DNA of 64,000 nt from the NCBI GenBank assembly GCA_017442785.1, contig JAFRZB010000047.1:30685-94684 (forward strand), read 5' to 3'. Below the pieces are notes generated by a model. It was not told the origin of the DNA. It was given only the letters and a program-made list of their open reading frames with translations, and ran no database searches. Both the position numbers and the translations under genes were made by a program. Below are positions 58,425-64,000 of the stretch, one piece after another. Numbering within the stretch: the first letter of the stretch is position 1; the number at the start of each line of letters is the position of its first letter. Origin of the DNA: Bacillota bacterium. GTDB lineage: Bacteria; Bacillota; Clostridia; Peptostreptococcales; Anaerovoracaceae.

Positions 58425-61400
58425 TGACAGATCTTAACGATAAAAGCCTTGAGATGGAAATGGAGGCCCTGGCGGGATTCGACAAGCTTCGCGCGGATCT
58501 CGTGGAGTCCAGTCCTACGGATGAGGCAGAGCTTATAGAACAGACGGAGGCGCCCGCGGAGACCGGCAGGGGCCTCGGTGACAGCTATGCGGATGCTACC
58601 ATACTCGCCACCGAAGAGGCGGCGGAGGCAGTTTCCGAGGCTGAAGCAGAGGCTGCAGCTGTCCCCGAAGCCGTTGAAGAAACAGCGGAAGCGGCTGCGG
58701 CTGCTGCCGTGCTTTCGGTCGAACATACTCAGGAGGTCCCCGCCGTTGAGGAGCCCGCTCCCGCAGAGGAGGCGGCTGAAAACGCGGAGGCTGCAGGCGT
58801 TGCTGCCGCAGCAGCGGCAGGCGCTGCGGAAGGCAGGAAGATGAAAAAGGAAAAGAAGGCAAAAGAGCCTAAGGAAAAGAAGGAAAAGCCCAGGAAGGAG
58901 AAGAAGAAAAAGAAGAAGCTCACATTCGGAAAGGTGCTTCTCAGGATCTTCCTCGTCCTCATATTCCTGTGCATAGTAGGAGTGGGCGTTGCGGGCTATT
59001 ACGTTTACGACGTCATAAAGGACGCTCCGGAGATCAACCCCAGCAACATCTACGAGATACTCTCGGAGAGCTCGGTGATGTACGATTCCAAGGGCAACGT
59101 CATAACCAACCTCTACGAGAGCGGCGGCGGAATACGCGCCAACGTGGACTACGACGACATGCCGGAGACCCTCAAGAACGCTTTCATAGCCATTGAGGAC
59201 AAGACCTTCTGGGATCACAACGGCTTCAACCTCGTCCGTATCTTCGGCGCCATCTGGGATACCATCAGATCCGGCGGAGACACGAGGATCAGGGGAACGA
59301 GCACCATGTCCCAGCAGCTGGCCAGAAACATCTTCATGGACAGGGAGGAAAGGGAAGAGCGAAGCATCCCGCGTAAGATAAAAGAGGCTTACTATACCGT
59401 CATCATAGAGAGGGCTCTTTCCAAGGAGCAGATCCTTGAGGCCTACCTTAACACGGTATATCTGGGGTACAACTGCAACGGTGTGGGAGCCGCGGCGAAA
59501 TCCTACTTCAACAAGGAGGTAAAGGACCTCACCCTGATGGAATGCGCCGCTCTGGCCGCCCTGCCTCAGAACCCGAACAAGTTTGCGCCGCTCAGGAGAG
59601 AGTATACCTCGCTCGTAAAAGAGGAGGACAACTACGATGTCATAAGCCAGAGCGACATGTGGACCATATACTACAACAATGCCGGAGAGGAGCGCACGCA
59701 GCTGGTGCTGTCTCTGATGCACGACCAGGGCAAGATAGACGATCTTACCTATGAGAATGCCAAGAACGAGACCGTAAGGCCTTACCTTAACCCCGGCATG
59801 AACGTCGAGCTCTCCATGAAGACCACATATATCTCTGACTATGTGATCTCCCAGGTACTTACAGATCTTCAGAAGTACTTAAAGCTCAGCTACGCCGACG
59901 CTTACGACCTGCTCTACACAGGAGGTCTTATCATAGAGTCCACCATAGATCCGGATCTGCAGGACATACTCGACGAAGAGTACTCCAGGAGGGAGAACTT
60001 CCCCAAGCTCAGCATCAACCGTTTCACGACGGATAAGGATAAGAACATCCTCAGCGACGACAGAAAGAGAGTGATGCTCTACAACAAGAAGGTGCTCTTC
60101 AACGAGGAGGGCGGCTTCATAATCCCGCCGGAGGATTTCGAGCGTCTCGGCAACGGTGACGTCAAGTTCTTCAAGAACAAGAGGCTCAACATATACAGGA
60201 CAACATCCGGAGACATAGAGGACGTTTCCGTATTCATCAAGGACTACTACTTCTTCGATGACGACGGGTATCTCTTCTCCGTTCCCGGAAGCTACTGGAA
60301 CATAGCAAGGAAGTACAAGTCCAGGGACGAAGAGGGCAACCTGATACTCTCCGCCTCCTTCCTTGCGGACTATCCGAACGGCCTTAAGATGAACGACGAC
60401 GGATCGCTGACTCTGCACCAGAGCCTGGTGGTGGAGCACGACCCGGTCATCCAGCCGCAGTCCGCCATGTGCGTCGTGGAGAACGAGACCGGTTACCTGA
60501 GGGCCATGATAGGAGGCCGCGAGATCGAAGGCTCGCTGCTATTCAACAGGGCAACAGCTCCAAGGCAGACAGGATCCTCCATCAAGCCGCTCGCGGTCTA
60601 CGGACCGGCTCTGCAGCTGGGATACGAGAACTCCATTACAGGAGAGGGACCGATATTCACCGCGGGATATATTCTCGAAGACTCCCCGATAAAGAGGGGC
60701 GGTTCGTTCTGGCCGAGGAACGCCTCCGGCGCCTACGGCGGGCTTACCACCTTAAGAACAGGCCTTGTGCAGTCCATCAATACCTGCGCTGTCAACCTGT
60801 TCAATCAGCTGGACATAAACTACGTCGTGGACATGCTGCAGAAGGAGGGCATCACTTCTCTGGTGCTCAGCGGAGATTCTAACGACCTCAACCCGGCGGC
60901 CCTGTCCCTGGGCGGATTTACGCACGGCGTCTCCCCGCTGGAGATGACCTCCGCGTTCACGTCCTTCTCCAACTACGGTACGCATCTGGAGACCATATCC
61001 TATTCAAGGATCACCAACAGGCGCGGAGACGTGATAATAGACAGGACACCTGAGGCCACGAAGGTCTACGATGAGAGCGTAGCATCCCTGATGATAAACA
61101 TCATGCGCGGTGTAGTTCAGAGCGGTACGGGCTACGGGGCAAACATCAAGTCCCAGCCGACAGCCGGAAAGACCGGTACTACAACGGATAACTACGACGT
61201 ATGGTTCTGCGGATTCACACCCAAGTACACCGCCGCCACATGGATAGGCTGCGACGTCAACCTCAACCTCGGTACCACCAGCCGCGCTTCAGCCAATGTG
61301 TGGGGCACCGTAATGCAGAGGGTGGGATCCCTGGATGAGAAGGGCTCCTTCGAGCTTCGCGGAAACTTCGTGACGGTATCCATAGATAAGAAGACAGGCC

Positions 61401-61963
61401 TGCGTCCGAGCGACCTTACTCCAAAGGACGACATCGGCTCCGAGATATTCATCAGCGGAACGCAGCCCAAGGAGAGCAGCTCCTCGATGAGAGAGAAGTA
61501 TCTCGTCTGCGCGGAGAGCGGCTACAGGGCAACTCCGGACTGCAAGATAATCGGATACAAGTCCGGCGTCCAGCGTCCCGGCGGACTGTCCTGGGAGGGC
61601 ATGATGGTGAGCTTCGGCGGATTTACCGGAAGAGGCGCCGAGACCAGCGAGAGATACCGCACCATGGTAAAGGATGCGTCCTCGGATATCACCGAGTACT
61701 ACTGCCCGCTCCACAATCCGGACAGAAACGTTTACCCGGTATCGCCGTTCGCATCCACAAAGTCCAAGTACGATACCAAGGACATAGAGATAATAGAACC
61801 CGAACCCGAACCGGAGCCTGAACCGGAGCCCGAACCGGAACCGGATCCGGAGAACCCCGAGAACCCGGAGGATCCCAACAAGCCTGCGGATCAGAACAAG
61901 CCTGCGGATCAGAATAAACCGGCAGATCAGAACGGCGGAGGCAATAAGCCCGCCGGCAACTGA
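58424..61963 (+). CDS. Class A penicillin-binding protein (PBP1A type) with long acidic cytoplasmic arm and Pro/Glu tail
   Basis: 1179 residues, bifunctional peptidoglycan synthase. Residues 1-140 are cytoplasmic and rich in Glu and Ala. A basic Lys-rich stretch to about 168 leads to the membrane helix at about 170-195. The GT51 glycosyltransferase domain has AIEDKTFWDHNG (catalytic Glu258) and TSTMSQQLARN. The transpeptidase has Ser718 in GSSIK, the SxN motif SINTCAV and KTGT at 916. The C-terminal tail has an EPEPEPEP run and three NKPADQ units, probably spanning the wall. Coupled to ftsY by a one-base overlap, an unusual neighbour that ties membrane targeting to wall growth in one transcript. 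Confidence 0.93.
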   Translation: MTDLNDKSLEMEMEALAGFDKLRADLVESSPTDEAELIEQTEAPAETGRGLGDSYADATILATEEAAEAVSEAEAEAAAVPEAVEETAEAAAAAAVLSVEHTQEVPAVEEPAPAEEAAENAEAAGVAAAAAAGAAEGRKMKKEKKAKEPKEKKEKPRKEKKKKKKLTFGKVLLRIFLVLIFLCIVGVGVAGYYVYDVIKDAPEINPSNIYEILSESSVMYDSKGNVITNLYESGGGIRANVDYDDMPETLKNAFIAIEDKTFWDHNGFNLVRIFGAIWDTIRSGGDTRIRGTSTMSQQLARNIFMDREEREERSIPRKIKEAYYTVIIERALSKEQILEAYLNTVYLGYNCNGVGAAAKSYFNKEVKDLTLMECAALAALPQNPNKFAPLRREYTSLVKEEDNYDVISQSDMWTIYYNNAGEERTQLVLSLMHDQGKIDDLTYENAKNETVRPYLNPGMNVELSMKTTYISDYVISQVLTDLQKYLKLSYADAYDLLYTGGLIIESTIDPDLQDILDEEYSRRENFPKLSINRFTTDKDKNILSDDRKRVMLYNKKVLFNEEGGFIIPPEDFERLGNGDVKFFKNKRLNIYRTTSGDIEDVSVFIKDYYFFDDDGYLFSVPGSYWNIARKYKSRDEEGNLILSASFLADYPNGLKMNDDGSLTLHQSLVVEHDPVIQPQSAMCVVENETGYLRAMIGGREIEGSLLFNRATAPRQTGSSIKPLAVYGPALQLGYENSITGEGPIFTAGYILEDSPIKRGGSFWPRNASGAYGGLTTLRTGLVQSINTCAVNLFNQLDINYVVDMLQKEGITSLVLSGDSNDLNPAALSLGGFTHGVSPLEMTSAFTSFSNYGTHLETISYSRITNRRGDVIIDRTPEATKVYDESVASLMINIMRGVVQSGTGYGANIKSQPTAGKTGTTTDNYDVWFCGFTPKYTAATWIGCDVNLNLGTTSRASANVWGTVMQRVGSLDEKGSFELRGNFVTVSIDKKTGLRPSDLTPKDDIGSEIFISGTQPKESSSSMREKYLVCAESGYRATPDCKIIGYKSGVQRPGGLSWEGMMVSFGGFTGRGAETSERYRTMVKDASSDITEYYCPLHNPDRNVYPVSPFASTKSKYDTKDIEIIEPEPEPEPEPEPEPEPDPENPENPEDPNKPADQNKPADQNKPADQNGGGNKPAGN

Positions 61964-61981
61964 GGAAGAATAAGGCAATAT

Positions 61982-62014
61982 AAAAGCTGCAGGGCGTTGC
62001 GCTCTGCAGCTTTT
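61982..62014. terminator. Bidirectional terminator between PBP and methyltransferase genes
   Basis: Perfect 11-bp stem AAAAGCTGCAG/CTGCAGCTTTT (61982-61992/62004-62014) with T run on one side and A run on the other; it serves both convergent genes. Confidence 0.88.
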
Positions 62015-62027
62015 CATATGCGTCATG

Positions 62028-62939
62028 TCAGAGGAAGGATATCTGCTCCTCCGTGTCCTTATCTGCCAGCCTGTTCCTGCTGATCTCAACTGCCAGCTCG
62101 GACTGATCGCAGAGGACGTAGCGCCTTCCGAGTTTTTTTGCGGCGGCGCCGAGAGTCCCGCTTCCGCAGAAGAAGTCCGCACAGATGCCGCCCTCAGGGC
62201 AGCAGGACTGTATCAGTATCTCCAGCAGCTTTTCCGGTTTCTGTGTGGCGTAGCCTGTCCTTTCGGCGGACGTGCGGCCCACCATGTCCACGCTCAGGAT
62301 GTCCCTGCGGTTCACCATGGTATACCAGCGGCCTTCCTCGTCCTCGAACTCCTCAACGCCTTTGAAACGGTAGGGCTTTCCCTGCCTGTTGTAGGATCTC
62401 TCCTTCTGAGGGGAAAAGTAGTATTTCGTAGTCTTGGAGTACAGAAGAATGGTGTCGTGCTTCTTGGCAAAGCTGTGGATGCTGGCTCCGCCGGACTTGT
62501 AGCTCCAGATGAGCTCGTTTACGAAGTTCTTTGATCCGAAGATCTCGTCCATAAGTATCTTTACGTAGTGGACCGCGCGCGTGTCAAGGTGTACGGCTAT
62601 GCTGCCGCTGTCCTTTAAGACCTCGCGCATGAGTATCAGCCTCTCGGAAAGGCTCCGCAGGAAGTCCGACATGCTGCTCCACTTATCGCTGTACGCAAAA
62701 GCCTGGGAAGCTCCGTCCGTATCCTTAAGCTTTGCGTTGTAGGTGGAGCCTGTAAAGAAGGGCGGATCAATGTATATGAAATCCAGCTTTACAGGTCCGC
62801 CTGCGCAGGACGCTATGTACTCCAGGTTGTCGCGGCAGACGATGCTGTTCTCCGCGAAGGCGTTAGTGCCCCGGGGTATCTCGATGCAGTCTTCCCTTGC
62901 AACGTCTATTATCTCTGACAGTTCGTTTATGATACTCAT
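62028..62939 (-). CDS. Site-specific DNA methyltransferase (amino-methyltransferase, DPPF type)
   Basis: 303 residues. Motif IV IYIDPPFF (DPPF at 58-61) comes before motif I DFFCGSGTLGAAAKKLGRRYVLCD near 255, the beta-class order for N6-adenine or N4-cytosine methylation. TGYATQKPEKLLEILI is the motif X/SAM-side segment. No restriction enzyme or specificity subunit lies beside it, so it is an orphan in this window. No Shine-Dalgarno sequence; AT-rich DNA runs right up to ATG 62939 and a leaderless start is likely. Could act in epigenetic control or be a relic of a restriction system. Confidence 0.88.
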   Translation of the reverse strand: MSIINELSEIIDVAREDCIEIPRGTNAFAENSIVCRDNLEYIASCAGGPVKLDFIYIDPPFFTGSTYNAKLKDTDGASQAFAYSDKWSSMSDFLRSLSERLILMREVLKDSGSIAVHLDTRAVHYVKILMDEIFGSKNFVNELIWSYKSGGASIHSFAKKHDTILLYSKTTKYYFSPQKERSYNRQGKPYRFKGVEEFEDEEGRWYTMVNRRDILSVDMVGRTSAERTGYATQKPEKLLEILIQSCCPEGGICADFFCGSGTLGAAAKKLGRRYVLCDQSELAVEISRNRLADKDTEEQISFL

Positions 62940-63012
62940 ATTATAATATTACCATAAAGAGGCGATTTATGTTATACTATTTACCTAATTACACAAAAAG
63001 GAGGTAATTAAG
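62940..63012. promoter_or_regulatory. Divergent promoters of the methyltransferase and CvpA-like genes
   Basis: Plus strand: extended -10 TGT-TATACT (62970-62978), then AAAGGAGG before ATG 63013. Minus strand: TGG-TAATAT (-10 at 62951-62946), six bases before ATG 62939; a TATAAT also touches that ATG directly (62945-62940). Confidence 0.5.
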
Positions 63013-63822
63013 ATGTCCACAGGATTGATAATAGATATAGTTCTTATAGTGCTGGCAGTGGCAGCCATCGTTGCGGGCGCCATCAGGGGACTTTTCAAGA
63101 CCGTGCTTGCCGTAGTCATGACGGTGGTAGCCATAGTGGCATCGGTAGTGCTCTCGGGCATCCTTGCCGGCCCTGTCACAGACATGGTGTATCCAAGGTA
63201 CGAGGAAAAGCTGATGAAGCTCGTCACCGAGCCTTCGCTGCACATTAACATTGGTGCCATCCTTTCCGACGCCACCGAGAACACCATAGACGGCTTCATG
63301 GAGATGACAGTGCCGGAGGACTTCTTCGTCTCCGGTCTTCCCGGAGAGGTGCTTAAGATAGCAAACCAGTTCGGATTTACCGAGGAGGACCTCAGAAAGC
63401 CTGTTGAGAACGCGCTTAAGAGCGCTCAGGACGTAATGAGGAACTATCTGGAGAAGCAGAAGGCTGCCGGAAAGGAAGTTGATAAGGCTTCCGCGGCGGA
63501 CGCGGTGGAGGAGGCCAACAAGGCTGCGGCAAAGGCATTCCTGCGGCCAATAGTGCGGGCCGTCCTCATAATCGTCCTGTTCATTATCCTTTCGATACTG
63601 CTGAAGCTTATTGCCGGGGCGCTTAACAGGGCGGCAAAGAAAACGCAGGGCGTAAAGCAGGTGAACTCGGTGGGCGGAGCCATTCTGAGCTTCGCGGAAT
63701 ACGTCGTGATAGTCTATATCCTTCTGTATTTCGCCCACAGGTTCGGAATAACCACTTCTCTGGACGAGGTGATATCCGACAGCACCATACTGAGCTTCCT
63801 TTTAAGGTTCGTACCGGCGTAG
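63013..63822 (+). CDS. CvpA-family membrane protein
   Basis: 269 residues. Two N-terminal hydrophobic helices (IIDIVLIVLAVAAIVAGAIRGLFKTVLAVVMTVVAIV) contain the Rx-GLFK segment of CvpA proteins. A long polar helical insert at about 70-170 follows, then two more helices (LIIVLFIILSILLKLIAGALN; FAEYVVIVYILLYFA). The family was named for colicin V production and later linked to envelope homeostasis. The polar insert is longer than in typical members of about 160-180 residues. AAAGGAGG ribosome site and own extended -10. Confidence 0.82.
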   Translation: MSTGLIIDIVLIVLAVAAIVAGAIRGLFKTVLAVVMTVVAIVASVVLSGILAGPVTDMVYPRYEEKLMKLVTEPSLHINIGAILSDATENTIDGFMEMTVPEDFFVSGLPGEVLKIANQFGFTEEDLRKPVENALKSAQDVMRNYLEKQKAAGKEVDKASAADAVEEANKAAAKAFLRPIVRAVLIIVLFIILSILLKLIAGALNRAAKKTQGVKQVNSVGGAILSFAEYVVIVYILLYFAHRFGITTSLDEVISDSTILSFLLRFVPA

Positions 63823-63903
63823 AGGGAACGTAAAAAGCAAATAAAAAAGGCGCACGCGTGTGAAGTGGTAAAACAAAAGTAGACACTTCGAAAAAGCGGC
63901 CTT

Positions 63904-63939
63904 AAAGCAGACATTCGAAAGAGTGTCTGCTTTTTCTTT
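63904..63939 (+). terminator. Terminator-like hairpin inside the IS left end
   Basis: 13-bp stem 63904-63916/63921-63933 with a GAAA loop, followed by TTTTTCTTT. It would stop outside transcription from entering the transposase gene. Confidence 0.75.
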
Positions 63940-63967
63940 GCTAGAATGGATTTAGGAGGATAATGAC

Positions 63968-64000
63968 ATGGGAAGACCGAAAGGCGGACACAACAGGACA
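63968..64000 (+). CDS. Start of a probable transposase gene (truncated by window edge)
   Basis: Eleven codons, MGRPKGGHNRT, open at the window end. TAGGAGGATAATGAC precedes the ATG and an extended -10 (TGC-TAGAAT, 63939-63947) lies upstream, just after the IS terminator hairpin. MGRPKG-type openings are common in transposase OrfA proteins. Family placement is an inference from these residues and the IS-like end. Confidence 0.5.
   Translation, partial: MGRPKGGHNRT

Larger units (their letters stand above)
63861..64000 (+). mobile_element. Left end of an insertion sequence (IS3-like, cut by window edge)
   Basis: The sequence changes character at about 63859-63861, where TGAAGTGGTAAAAC begins a likely terminal repeat. 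AGTAGACACTTCGAAAAAG (63879-63897) is repeated as AGCAGACATTCGAAAGAG (63906-63923), as in transposase-binding ends. A transposase-like start follows at 63968. The right end lies outside, so target duplications cannot be checked. Confidence 0.55.

Noticed and set aside
61790-61945. Tandem repeats read as a CRISPR-like array
   Set aside because: The repeats encode the EPEP and NKPADQ tail in frame; units are contiguous with no unique spacers.

Overview
The window reads as a chromosomal segment of an anaerobic Bacillota (Clostridia) bacterium of moderately high GC. Evidence: GGAGG-type ribosome sites at most starts; frequent ATA (Ile) and AGG (Arg) codons; an LPxTG-like surface protein with SpaA and VaFE repeats; the FabK type of enoyl-ACP reductase; flavin/ferredoxin redox enzymes; and the order rnc-smc-ftsY. 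A gut-type clostridium close to Anaerovoracaceae/Lachnospiraceae is a guess from content only. Genes are dense, mostly in short operons separated by clear intrinsic terminators.

Layout. 1-4.8 kb: the end of a zinc-ribbon surface protein, a group II intron domain V/VI remnant, and a surface protein whose N-terminus is missing. 4.8-11.8 kb: a Cof-type phosphatase, a zinc-ribbon/MORN membrane protein, an MFS transporter with a GH2 glycosidase, and a convergent winged-helix regulator. 11.8-18 kb (minus): a type II fatty-acid operon, acpP-fabK-fabD-fabG-fabF-fabZ plus an acyl-CoA synthetase. 18.2-20.7 kb: a three-domain NAD biosynthesis protein. 20.7-26 kb: a LysM protein and a NuoE/NuoF/GltD-like electron-transfer complex. 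26-31.6 kb: small membrane and DUF937-like proteins, a C_GCAxxG_C_C protein, an esterase, a duplicated cupin-like protein and a MATE exporter. 31.7-35.5 kb: an MBOAT/GDSL acyl-transfer pair, tRNA-Thr(CGT) and a second MATE exporter. 35.6-46.3 kb: a LysR regulator divergent from a tandem class III CoA-transferase, a complete peptide-type ABC importer and a UGSC-like two-domain protein. 46.5-53.2 kb: a secreted Ig-like protein, a 2-hydroxyacid dehydrogenase, a membrane TrkA-N/RyR-like protein, a phosphodiester glycosidase-like protein and an anchored unknown. 53.2-62 kb: rnc-smc-ftsY-class A PBP. 62-64 kb: an orphan DNA methyltransferase, a CvpA-like protein and the left end of an insertion sequence.

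The most notable items are three. First, one open frame at 18182-20668 carries a NadR-type adenylyltransferase, a PncB-type nicotinate phosphoribosyltransferase and a NadE-type NAD synthetase, that is, the whole Preiss-Handler route in one chain. Second, the LysR-controlled CoA-transferase/ABC/UGSC-like operon looks like an undescribed uptake-and-activation system. Third, several genes without a Shine-Dalgarno sequence (MATE at 31624, rnc, the methyltransferase) have promoters placed so that transcription would begin at or next to the start codon, which suggests leaderless mRNAs. All functional statements come from reading motifs by eye; no database search was run.
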